Under the pieces are notes generated by a model that had not been told where the DNA came from, did not search any database, and saw only the letters and a program-made list of their open reading frames with translations. A stretch of DNA of 64,000 nt, from assembly GCF_002939475.1 (NCBI RefSeq), contig NZ_PKFQ01000001.1, positions 4,523,001 to 4,587,000 on the forward strand, read 5' to 3'. Shown one piece after another: positions 7,512 through 13,805 of the stretch. The DNA is from Streptomyces cinnamoneus (GTDB taxonomy: Bacteria > Actinomycetota > Actinomycetes > Streptomycetales > Streptomycetaceae). The position numbers and the translations under genes were made by a program. The stretch's first letter is position 1; the number at the start of each line of letters is the position of its first letter.

Positions 7512-8351
7512 ATGACCAGCACGACCGCCAAGCACCAGGACTTCGCCGACTGGATCAACCGCAAGGCCGTCCATGCCGGCCACCCGGTGAACGTCCCCCG
7601 GGCCAGCGGCGCCGCCAAGGTTGCCGCGGCCGTGGGAACGACCCGCTCGTCCGTCGAGCGCATCCTCGCCGGGCACGGCATGCCCGCCTACCGGTTCTGG
7701 CCCCGGTGGGCCAAGGCCCTGAACGTCGAGTACATCGAGTTCGAGAGGCGGGCCAGCGCCGCCCTGAATGAGCGGGCGGAAGGCCCTACTGGCGAGCCGA
7801 GGCTCATCGGCCTGGCGGGCGCGGCCGGGGCAGGCAAGGACGAAGTGGGGCGCGCGCTCGCTGTAAAGGGCTGGAAGCGCAGGGCCTTCGCCGACAAGGT
7901 GAAGGACTTTCTCTACGTGATGAACCCGCTCCTCCCGGACGAGGAAGACAACGGCGCGTACTCGCTGGCGGCTGATGTCGACGCCTTCGGGTGGGACGAG
8001 GTGAAGAAATACCCGGGCGTCCGCGAGCTCCTCCAGCGGTGTGGCACAGAGGCCGGCCGCCACATCCTCGGCCCCGATGTGTGGGTGAACGCCCTCTTCC
8101 AGGGTGAGGGGGAGTGGGACGCGCCGGTCGTCATCACCGACGTGCGCTTCCCGAACGAGGCGCGGGCCATCAAGGACCGGGGCGGCCTCGTAGTCGAGGT
8201 GCGCCGCCCCAAGCAGATCCTGATCAATGGGGCGGACCACATCAGTGAGAACGCGTTGAAGGACTGGGACTTCGACGTCATCGTGCTCAACACGGGGACG
8301 ATCGAGGATCTGCACAAGTCTGCGACGTGCCTCCTCCCCATCCGAATGTAA
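7512..8351 (+). CDS. HTH domain fused to a deoxynucleoside monophosphate kinase
   Basis: 279 residues. Residues about 1-80 look like an XRE-type helix-turn-helix (KVAAAVGTTRSSVERILAGHG). From residue 96 the protein has a P-loop GLAGAAGAGKDEVG and the layout of phage dNMP kinases (DKVKDFLYVMNP, a long insert, VWVNALF, VVITDVRFPNEA). Such kinases phosphorylate dNMPs to dNDPs with ATP, supplying precursors for phage DNA synthesis. ATG 7512 is preceded by AAGGAG. The fusion to a DNA-binding domain is unusual and may link nucleotide sensing to repression, which is inference. Confidence 0.75.
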   Translation: MTSTTAKHQDFADWINRKAVHAGHPVNVPRASGAAKVAAAVGTTRSSVERILAGHGMPAYRFWPRWAKALNVEYIEFERRASAALNERAEGPTGEPRLIGLAGAAGAGKDEVGRALAVKGWKRRAFADKVKDFLYVMNPLLPDEEDNGAYSLAADVDAFGWDEVKKYPGVRELLQRCGTEAGRHILGPDVWVNALFQGEGEWDAPVVITDVRFPNEARAIKDRGGLVVEVRRPKQILINGADHISENALKDWDFDVIVLNTGTIEDLHKSATCLLPIRM

Positions 8352-8354
8352 GAG

Positions 8355-8383
8355 TTGATCCGACGAGGCCATTGAGATAGTGT
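8355..8383 (+). promoter_or_regulatory. Candidate promoter for the 8409-11339 unit
   Basis: TTGATC (8355-8360) and TAGTGT (8378-8383) are separated by 17 bases, close to the Streptomyces vegetative consensus (TTGAC, TAGRRT). The next gene starts at 8409 behind AAGGAGGAG. This would drive the downstream coupled genes, including xis and int. Confidence 0.45.
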
Positions 8384-8408
8384 CACTGGTGTCGAAGGAG
8401 GAGAGCCC

Positions 8409-8879
8409 GTGACCAGCACGACGACATACCGCATCGGCCACCCGGTGGTCCTCGATGAACTGCCAGCCGGTACAGAGATACGCGACGCGGACGGGGACAC
8501 CGGCACGAAGGTGCAAGACGGAGCCTGGAAGGTGATCGGCTTCCCGGTGGCACTGGACCCGGACTGGTTCAGATTCCCCGTCGAGGTCGTCAACCCGACC
8601 CCCGAGACAGCGTTGCTGGTAGCCGACTTCGCCGGCCTGCACCGGCTGCCCGACCTCATGGCCGAGCTCCGCAGCGTCGTCGCTGATATCCGAACGCTGC
8701 GCACGAGCCAGGAGGACAAGCTCGACGAGCTCCGCGACGAGAACGGCGACGTCCCCAGCGGCAACCTCCGGCGCTGGGACGAGCTCCGGTACGACATCCA
8801 CGTGGAGCAGGACTCCGACAAGCTCGCAGCCGTTCTGCGCCGACTGGAGCAGCTCGTCGACACCGAGGGCAGCGAGTGA
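8409..8879 (+). CDS. Hypothetical protein
   Basis: 156 residues with a GTG start behind a very strong AAGGAGGAG. The N-terminal half has a beta pattern (HPVVLDELPAGTEIRDADG), and the C-terminal half is a charged helix with coiled-coil character (about residues 85-155). The stop overlaps the next GTG start (GTGA). No family was recognised. It opens the coupled unit that runs to the integrase. Confidence 0.6.
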   Translation: MTSTTTYRIGHPVVLDELPAGTEIRDADGDTGTKVQDGAWKVIGFPVALDPDWFRFPVEVVNPTPETALLVADFAGLHRLPDLMAELRSVVADIRTLRTSQEDKLDELRDENGDVPSGNLRRWDELRYDIHVEQDSDKLAAVLRRLEQLVDTEGSE

Positions 8880-9304
8880 GGCTCACCCCCCGCAAGGAGG
8901 AGGTCGAGGTGGTGAAGGCGCTCTTGGAGGACCCCTCCTTCGAGAGCGCCGATCAGATGGCCAAGGCGCTGATCAAGGAGATCGCCGAAGTCCTCCAGAT
9001 GCGCGACTGGATCGCGCTCGTCCACACCTGGAGTGACGGAAGCCGCGGGCTGAACTGGGCGCCATTCGGCAATGCCGCCGAAGCCGAAGCCTTCGCGAAG
9101 AAGGTCTCGATCGGAGGGTCCGGCCGACTGGTCAAGCTCCACAGCCCCGGGGTCATGCTCGCCAACGTCGGCGGCAAGAAGGGCTGGAAGGGCTACTGCC
9201 AGCATCCCGACTGCGGCCATGCCCCCTTCACCCACTCGGCAGCAAGCGCCGCACGGGGCGCTTGCCAGATACCCACCTGCCCGTGCGACCGATTCCGCAA
9301 GTAG
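8876..9304 (+). CDS. Hypothetical protein with C-terminal Cys/His cluster
   Basis: 142 residues with a GTG start overlapping the upstream stop by four bases. Residues 1-50 are helical and 50-100 form a mixed region. The C-terminus has YCQHPDCGHAPFTH and CQIPTCPC, six Cys/His ligands in a zinc-finger-like order. I have a general impression that this cluster recurs in Streptomyces phage mini-proteins, but cannot name a family. Part of the xis-int unit. Confidence 0.6.
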   Translation: MRLTPRKEEVEVVKALLEDPSFESADQMAKALIKEIAEVLQMRDWIALVHTWSDGSRGLNWAPFGNAAEAEAFAKKVSIGGSGRLVKLHSPGVMLANVGGKKGWKGYCQHPDCGHAPFTHSAASAARGACQIPTCPCDRFRK

Positions 9305-9320
9305 AGCAAGGACACCGGAC

Positions 9321-9557
9321 ATGACCATCAGGGCCGTCAAGTTTGTGAGCTGCGAGTGCGGCCACGGCCGCGCCTACCAGGACGAGCACACCGCCGCTAA
9401 GGCACTCGGGAGAGCCCAGGCGAAGCGTGACCGAGTCGGAGAACGCAAAGGCCACCGTCGCGGCTTGTATCGGGAGAACCGGTACTACCAGTGCGAACAC
9501 GGTCTTTTCCACCTGACCGCGCTGTCCCGCTCCGAGTACCTCGGAGCCGCCGCGTGA
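9321..9557 (+). CDS. Small basic Cys protein
   Basis: 78 residues starting MTIRAVKFVSCECGHGRAYQ; a GCAAGGAC-type site precedes ATG 9321. The N-terminal CECGH and C-terminal YQCEHG pairs flank a very basic helix (RAQAKRDRVGERKGHRRG), an arrangement that suggests nucleic-acid binding. Its stop overlaps the next start (GTGA). Function unknown. Confidence 0.6.
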   Translation: MTIRAVKFVSCECGHGRAYQDEHTAAKALGRAQAKRDRVGERKGHRRGLYRENRYYQCEHGLFHLTALSRSEYLGAAA

Positions 9558-9838
9558 AGCACAGCGAGAAGGCGCTCGCGAACGGCTGGGGCTGGGTCCT
9601 CGGCGTCTCGGGCGAGGAGTGCCGGGTGTACTCGCGCCCCGCCCAGCAGGCTCCGGCGGAAGACCCGGCGGAGCTGCTCGGACGGGTCACGAAGCTCCTC
9701 GGCCTCGACGACCCGTCCCAGGTGCCGGCCGCCATCCGAACGCTCCAGGAAGACCGCAAGAAGGCCCTTGCCTCGGCGGCGACCGCCTGGAATGCCGTTC
9801 ACGAGCTCACCCGGCGACCTTCCGGGGGTAAGGCGTGA
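9554..9838 (+). CDS. Hypothetical protein
   Basis: 94 residues with a GTG start coupled to the previous stop (GTGA); its own stop overlaps the xis start in the same way. It begins MKHSEKALANGWGWVLGVSG and has a helical C-terminal half (EDRKKALASAATAWNAVHEL). No motif was recognised. Its position immediately before xis means it is expressed with the recombination genes. Confidence 0.6.
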   Translation: MKHSEKALANGWGWVLGVSGEECRVYSRPAQQAPAEDPAELLGRVTKLLGLDDPSQVPAAIRTLQEDRKKALASAATAWNAVHELTRRPSGGKA

Positions 9839-10017
9839 GCCTGGGCGGGAGTAACCGGCTGCTGACGCCGGAAGAGGTGGCCGACTGGCTGAAGGTCAGC
9901 GAGATCACCGTCAAGAACAAGTACCGGACGTGGGGGATCAAGGCCCAAAAGGTCGGCCGCCTCCTGCGATTCCGCGAGCGCGACATCGTCGCCTACCTCG
10001 AAGACAACTACGGGTAA
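9835..10017 (+). CDS. xis: Excisionase, HTH_17 / MerR-like
   Basis: 60 residues with a GTG start overlapping the upstream stop. LLTPEEVADWLKVSEITV is the typical helix-turn-helix of small excisionases, followed by the RLLRFRERDIVAYL wing. Such proteins bind beside the attachment site and direct the integrase toward excision. The gene ends 41 bases before the integrase, the standard xis-int order in Streptomyces elements. Confidence 0.85.
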   Translation: MSLGGSNRLLTPEEVADWLKVSEITVKNKYRTWGIKAQKVGRLLRFRERDIVAYLEDNYG

Positions 10018-10058
10018 CAGGCACAACGTTGCCTCGCCCCAGCATGAAAGGGGGCCAC

Positions 10059-11339
10059 ATGGCAACCGTCTTCCAGAAGTGCAAAGAAGACCCGCAGGAC
10101 CGCAGCTACCCCTGCGAGAAGAACCGCTGCGGACACAAGTGGACCGTCCGATACCGCGAGCCCGGAGGGCGTACCGCTCGCCAGCGCGAAAAGACCTTCG
10201 CTAAGAAGACCGGCCCGGACGGAGCCGACGCCTTCGCCTCGAAGGTCGAGCACGACAAGGGCATGGGCATCTACCTCGACCCGCAGCGAGGAGCCATCAC
10301 CCTCCGGGCATGGGCCAAAGACTGGCTCGACCGGCAGATCCTCGCCGAAGGCACCATGCGGAACTACGAGGGCTTCACGAAGAACCACCTCGTCCCCCAC
10401 CTCGGCCGGAAGACGCTGGCCGGCCTTGCGAGAGCCGACTTCGAACGGTTCATCGCCGCCCTGCACCGCAAGGGCGAGGGCATGGCGGCCTCGACGATCA
10501 ACGACCGCATGAAGTTCGTGACGGCGATGATCGAGTCCGCAGTCAAGGAGAAGCGAATAGCCGAGAACCCGGCGGTCGGCGTCAAGATCGCTCGGACGAG
10601 CTCGATCGCCGTGGACGAGGACGAGATCCCGACCCTCGAAGAAGTCGATCTCCTTGCGCATCACATCGCGCAGCAATACCGGCTGACGATCTACTTGATG
10701 TCGGGCGCCGGGCTGCGCCCGAGCGAAGCACTCGCCTTCGCGAGCGAGTGCCGGCGGACCGAGTTCATCAGGGTTCGTTGGCAGGTCAGCGCGAAGGCAA
10801 ACGCAGGCGACTGCCGCACCACCTTCGTGCCGCTGAAGCATCGCGCCGAGGGCGAGTACCGCGACATTCCGATCGCCCTCTTCCTGGAGGAGGAGATCGA
10901 CGCTCACGTTGAGCAGTGGGAGCCGATCCCGGTCACCTTCCAGAACAAGGCTGGCAAGGATAAGCAGCTCGAAGTCTTCTTCGCGCCCCGTGATCGCGGC
11001 AAGGGCACCATGCCGACCGCGTCCACGTTCGGATATCACTTCAAGAAAGCGTGCAAGGCCGCAGGGCTGGTGGACGCGAACGGCAAGCCGAAGTACACGC
11101 CGCACTCCTTGAGGCATTTCTTCGCCTCCACGGCCCTGGCGAATGGCATCCCCATCCACGAGGTCTCGCGCTGGCTGGGCCACAAGTCGATCAAGATCAC
11201 GGCCGACGTGTACGGACACCTCGTCCCGGGGGCCTGGCACCGCTGCCGCGAGGTCATGCAGAACGCAATGCGGCCGGTACCGTTGGACGTGGAGAGCCCG
11301 GCCTCGAAGGAGGCCGAGGGCTACGGGACTGTCGCATGA
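10059..11339 (+). CDS. int: Tyrosine-type site-specific integrase
   Basis: 426 residues. Domain order: N-terminal arm-binding region with a Cys pair (about 1-90), SAM-like core-binding domain (about 95-190, TLRAWAKDWLDRQ-type) and catalytic domain (about 200-400). Catalytic residues visible are Arg in GAGLRPSEAL, HSLRH, GH in WLGHKS and the nucleophile Tyr in ADVYGH. ATG 10059 follows AAAGGGGG. It recombines attP with a chromosomal attB and, with Xis, excises the element. The stop is followed within a few bases by repeated GTGCTGAC motifs that resemble arm-type binding sites. Confidence 0.92.
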   Translation: MATVFQKCKEDPQDRSYPCEKNRCGHKWTVRYREPGGRTARQREKTFAKKTGPDGADAFASKVEHDKGMGIYLDPQRGAITLRAWAKDWLDRQILAEGTMRNYEGFTKNHLVPHLGRKTLAGLARADFERFIAALHRKGEGMAASTINDRMKFVTAMIESAVKEKRIAENPAVGVKIARTSSIAVDEDEIPTLEEVDLLAHHIAQQYRLTIYLMSGAGLRPSEALAFASECRRTEFIRVRWQVSAKANAGDCRTTFVPLKHRAEGEYRDIPIALFLEEEIDAHVEQWEPIPVTFQNKAGKDKQLEVFFAPRDRGKGTMPTASTFGYHFKKACKAAGLVDANGKPKYTPHSLRHFFASTALANGIPIHEVSRWLGHKSIKITADVYGHLVPGAWHRCREVMQNAMRPVPLDVESPASKEAEGYGTVA

Positions 11340-11371
11340 GTGTGCTGACCTGCGAAAACCGTGCTGATACC

Positions 11372-11530
11372 GTGCTGACTTGGCCTGCCGGAACCGGCGT
11401 TTCCGCAGGTCAGAGCGTTGTGGTGGAAGTTCCGCTTCAACGTGTAGTCTTTTCGTTACTGCATGTTGCTAATTTTTGCTAAACGTGCAGGTCAGAAGGG
11501 GTCGGACTCTAGTGAGTCCGACCCTTCCGT
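11372..11530 (+). repeat. Attachment-region repeat, copy A
   Basis: This block begins 33 bases after the integrase stop and recurs at 12538-12696. Identical stretches include the 12-mer at 11372-11383, 20 bases at 11429-11448, 12 bases at 11452-11463 and 22 bases at 11484-11505, in the same order and spacing apart from small indels. GTGCTGAC motifs lie at 11342, 11372, 11537 and 11548, with a GTGCTGAT at 11361. I interpret this as the att core with integrase arm sites at the right end of the element. Confidence 0.65.
11496..11527 (+). terminator. Terminator hairpin inside att copy A
   Basis: GGTCGGACTC (11500-11509) and GAGTCCGACC (11514-11523) pair perfectly around TAGT, with flanking AAGG/CCTT extending the stem. 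It probably terminates int transcription. The equivalent place in copy B forms a stem of similar length with compensating base changes. Confidence 0.6.
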
Positions 11531-11558
11531 ATTCCCGTGCTGACTTGGTGCTGACTTT

Positions 11559-12140
11559 TCATTTGTTTCGGGGCGGTGTGAGCTTGTCGAGGTCCAGGCT
11601 GACCTCGAAGGGCACGGGGCGCTGGAGGGTGCCCCGGAAGATACCGGCGGGCGCGTAGGCGCCGGTGGGTTCGTCGAGCTCGTAGACGTGGACCACGGGT
11701 GCCCCGTCCTCGTCCTCGATGCACCAGTAGTGCGGGATGCCGGCCTCCGCGTACTTGCGGAGCTTTACTGTGCGATCGCGATGGGCGGACTCGGGGGAGA
11801 CGACCTCGATGACGAGCTGGACGTCCTCTGGTGCGAACCAGGTGCGGTCACCATCGAAGTCGGCCGTCGTCACCAGCAGGTCCGGTTCGGGACGGTTGCG
11901 GGGGTCGAGCTTGATGGTCATCTCGCGGCCGACTCTGGTGCCGGCGGGCACCTGCTCCATGAGTGCGACCGTGAGCATGGTGACGAGGTGGCCATGCCAC
12001 CACCTCTGGGGCGACATCATGAAGACGAGGGCTCCGTCGATCAGCTCGGTGTGGCGTGGTGCCTCGGGGAGGCGGTCGAGGTCCTCCGCGAACCAGCCTT
12101 CCGCGCGCGGCGGGCGCATCCAGTCGGGCAGTGCGGTCAT
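11559..12140 (-). CDS. Uma2-family (DUF820) PD-(D/E)xK nuclease-like protein
   Basis: 193 residues. The Uma2 fold is a restriction-endonuclease-like domain. Visible signatures are ELIDGALVFM near residue 33, the Asp of RPEPDLLV, the Glu of VQLVIEVVSP, and a Lys in VKLRKYAEAGIPHYW. Uma2 proteins are abundant in Streptomyces and cyanobacteria; their substrates are mostly unknown. The gene lies between the two att-like repeats and runs opposite to the integrase, so it may have been carried in by a second, smaller insertion. Its 3' end abuts copy A. Confidence 0.85.
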   Translation of the reverse strand: MTALPDWMRPPRAEGWFAEDLDRLPEAPRHTELIDGALVFMMSPQRWWHGHLVTMLTVALMEQVPAGTRVGREMTIKLDPRNRPEPDLLVTTADFDGDRTWFAPEDVQLVIEVVSPESAHRDRTVKLRKYAEAGIPHYWCIEDEDGAPVVHVYELDEPTGAYAPAGIFRGTLQRPVPFEVSLDLDKLTPPRNK

Positions 12141-12282
12141 GGGCCAACCCTAGCGATTGCGGTCGTCAGAGGGGGTGTTCTACCGCTGATCCATAATCGG
12201 CGCATGGGGGTCGTCGGGATGATGGGGCTCGAACGGAGCCGGGAGTGGTGCCGGTGGCGGGGCGCCGAGACGCGACTGGGCG

Positions 12283-12456
12283 TCATCCGGGCTGATCTCG
12301 TGCTCCGACACCGGCCGGTGAGATGTTCAGGCGTACGCCGATTCCTGGACCGCGCTGCGTGAGCAGCGCGCAGGCGGCCTGTGCGGTCTGGGCCGGGTCG
12401 TCGCCAGTGGGGTACGTCGAGGCGGTGTAGTCCGCCGAACACCCGCCCAAACTCAC
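12283..12456 (-). pseudogene. Lipoprotein-like gene fragment
   Basis: A GTG-started frame of 57 residues reads VSLGGCSADYTASTYPTGDD and onward to LLTQRGPGIGVRLNISPAG before a TGA. LGGC followed by Ser/Asp looks like a lipobox whose signal peptide has been lost, since an in-frame stop lies immediately upstream. Protein-like composition with no full-length gene suggests a remnant of a secreted lipoprotein. The rest of 12141-12537 shows nothing recognisable. Low confidence: it could be a chance open frame. Confidence 0.3.
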
Positions 12457-12537
12457 GATTGGCTCAGCTCAGGCGGCGACACGCGTGATAGATCTTGGTG
12501 CGCCTGGCTGCTGACCTTGTTCTCCCGTGATGATCCT

Positions 12538-12696
12538 GTGCTGACTTGGACGCCTCGGAACCACGTTTTCGCAGGTGGGAGCGTTGTAGTGCGCGTTCCG
12601 CTTCAACGTGTAGTTACTTCGTTACTGCACGCTAGGTGATCCGTCAAGCGTGCAGGTCAGAAGGGGTCGGCTCCTCCCGGAGTCGGTCCCTTCGTC
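12538..12696 (+). repeat. Attachment-region repeat, copy B
   Basis: Second copy of the block at 11372-11530, offset by 1165-1166 bases. Matching segments are 12538-12549, 12595-12614, 12618-12629 and 12649-12670. The hairpin at 12660-12690 keeps its pairing although several bases differ, using G-U pairs and compensating changes. No integrase gene precedes this copy, so it may be the outer boundary of an older or reduced element, or a degenerate second att site. Confidence 0.6.
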
Positions 12697-12746
12697 GTCA
12701 CCGTGCTGCATGGGTGCTGGATGTTCTGATGTCGGATCAGCCGACG

Positions 12747-13010
12747 TCAGGTGTCGTGAAGGGTGGAGCGATGCCCGACGTGTACGACCCACACCACGAG
12801 CTCCCCGTTGTCGATCGTGCAGACGACGCGGTAGTCGCCGACTGGCAGTCGACGGCGTTCCGGCTGCGACACGAGCGCGGTGGTGTCGAAGCCGAAGGGG
12901 TGGCTCTCCAGCTCGGTCGGCTTGGCCAGGATGCGCAACGCCGTGTCGCGGGGGATCTTCCTGAGCCCGGCCTGGGCCTCGGGTCGGAAGACGGCTCGAT
13001 ACTCACTCAC
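12747..13010 (-). CDS. relE: RelE/ParE-family toxin without a visible antitoxin
   Basis: 87 residues, the usual RelE size, starting MSEYRAVFRPEAQAGLRKIP and containing RRLPVGDYRVVCTID and VVWVVHVGHR, the RelE core strands and C-terminal Arg. RelE toxins cut mRNA in the ribosomal A site. GTG start at 13010. The antitoxin gene would be expected just upstream (13011-13150 on the minus strand), but that stretch holds only short repeats and no open frame. Either the antitoxin was lost or one is supplied from elsewhere. Confidence 0.75.
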   Translation of the reverse strand: MSEYRAVFRPEAQAGLRKIPRDTALRILAKPTELESHPFGFDTTALVSQPERRRLPVGDYRVVCTIDNGELVVWVVHVGHRSTLHDT

Positions 13011-13019
13011 TGCGAGCCA

Positions 13020-13057
13020 GTGCTGGATGTGCTGGATGCACTCCCGCCGTGCTGGAT
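13020..13057. repeat. GTGCTGGAT repeats upstream of relE
   Basis: GTGCTGGAT occurs at 13020-13028, directly again at 13029-13037, and at 13049-13057. A fourth copy lies at 12714-12722 next to att copy B. The repeats sit immediately 5' of the relE start on the minus strand and resemble the GTGCTGAC arm motifs near the integrase. They could be operator or recombinase-binding sites. Confidence 0.45.
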
Positions 13058-13114
13058 CGGTGCCGGGATGGCTGATCGTCCGTCAGTCGCTTTCCCCTCC
13101 GTGAATGCCGCCAG

Positions 13115-13138
13115 AGTGGTACGTTATTAGGTACCACT
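13115..13138 (+). promoter_or_regulatory. Perfect palindromic operator of the yefM-yoeB module
   Basis: AGTGGTAC (13115-13122) and GTACCACT (13131-13138) form a perfect 8-bp inverted repeat with an 8-base, locally AT-rich centre, 17 bases before the yefM start. YefM-type antitoxins, with their toxin as corepressor, bind palindromes in exactly this position. Confidence 0.65.
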
Positions 13139-13155
13139 TGATGGAAGGCCGGGTC

Positions 13156-13437
13156 ATGTCCATAACGGCGAGTGAAGCCCGCAAGGAACTGTTTCCGCTG
13201 ATCAAGAAGGTCAACGAGAACCACGAGGCCATCGAGATCGTCTCGAAGCACGGCAACGCTGTGCTTGTCTCGGCCGAGGACTATGCGGCGCTGCGCGAGG
13301 GCTCGTACCTGCTGCGCTCGCCGGCGAACGCGCGGCGGCTGCTCAAGGCGTACGAGAACGCCCTGTCCCACATCAACGTGTCGGAGCGTGAGCTGATCGA
13401 TCCGGATCCGGCGGACGCTGGTGCGGGTGCCGTGTGA
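13156..13437 (+). CDS. yefM: YefM-family (Phd/YefM) antitoxin
   Basis: 93 residues starting MSITASEARKELFPLIKKVN, the hallmark Phd/YefM N-terminus, followed by VSKHGNAVLVSAEDYAALREG. The N-terminal half binds DNA; the flexible acidic C-terminus wraps the toxin. ATG 13156 is preceded by GGAAGG. It overlaps yoeB by four bases (GTGA), the classic coupled arrangement, with a palindromic operator upstream for autorepression. Confidence 0.92.
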   Translation: MSITASEARKELFPLIKKVNENHEAIEIVSKHGNAVLVSAEDYAALREGSYLLRSPANARRLLKAYENALSHINVSERELIDPDPADAGAGAV

Positions 13438-13688
13438 GGCTCGTCTTCGAGGATCAGGGCTGGGAGGACTACACGTCCTGGCTCAAGAACGACCGGAAGA
13501 CTCTCGCTCGAATCAACAAGCTCATCGAGGACGTCAGGCGTGATCCTTTCTCGGGAATCGGCAAGCCTGAACCGTTGAAGTACCACTTGCCGGGGGCTTG
13601 GTCGCGACGGATCGACGACGAGCACCGCCTCGTCTACCTGGTGACAGAAAAGGAGATCGTCATCCTCGCCGCCCGGTACCACTACTGA
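13434..13688 (+). CDS. yoeB: YoeB-family toxin
   Basis: 84 residues, full length. The sequence shows the YoeB pattern: WEDYTSWLKNDRKTLARINK near the N-terminus, PEPLKYHLPGAWSRRIDDEH in the middle, and the C-terminal RYHY with the catalytic His/Tyr. YoeB binds the ribosome and cleaves mRNA. GTG start coupled to the yefM stop. The preceding antitoxin is intact, so the module is probably functional. Confidence 0.93.
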   Translation: MRLVFEDQGWEDYTSWLKNDRKTLARINKLIEDVRRDPFSGIGKPEPLKYHLPGAWSRRIDDEHRLVYLVTEKEIVILAARYHY

Positions 13689-13755
13689 GTGGTGAGTGTT
13701 GGGCTGTCCCTCGTGTGCTGGGACGACCTCGAAACCTCCGTCGCGCGCCGCACGC

Positions 13756-13786
13756 AAGGGGCCGGCTCCTGGGGAGCCGGCCCCTT
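13756..13786. terminator. Strong bidirectional terminator
   Basis: A 14-bp perfect stem (13756-13769 and 13773-13786; core GGGGCCGGCTCC) with a three-base loop lies between the convergent yoeB and the gene at 13806-14330. Confidence 0.8.
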
Positions 13787-13805
13787 CGGCGTACCGCCGC
13801 GCGCC

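Larger units (their letters stand above)
1..11555. mobile_element. Right-hand part of an integrated mobile element (prophage or AICE-like)
   Basis: From the left edge to just past the integrase all genes are on the plus strand, are mostly under 200 residues, and are packed with stop-start overlaps. Recognisable members are ArdA antirestriction, a solitary cytosine methyltransferase, an HTH-dNMP kinase, an excisionase and a tyrosine integrase. An integrase at one end followed by repeated GTGCTGAC motifs is the usual layout of an integrated element. The left end, with any replication, transfer or capsid genes, is outside the window, so prophage and integrative-conjugative element cannot be separated. 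The exact right junction is inferred from the repeat at 11372-11530. Confidence 0.8.

Noticed and set aside
11340..11560. tRNA gene as the attachment site
   Set aside because: I found no T-loop, anticodon stem or CCA end in this interval; the target appears to be non-tRNA, or the tRNA lies at the other, unseen end.
12636..13130. Plus-strand open frame covering copy B and relE
   Set aside because: It is antisense to the RelE toxin gene, which has clear family motifs.
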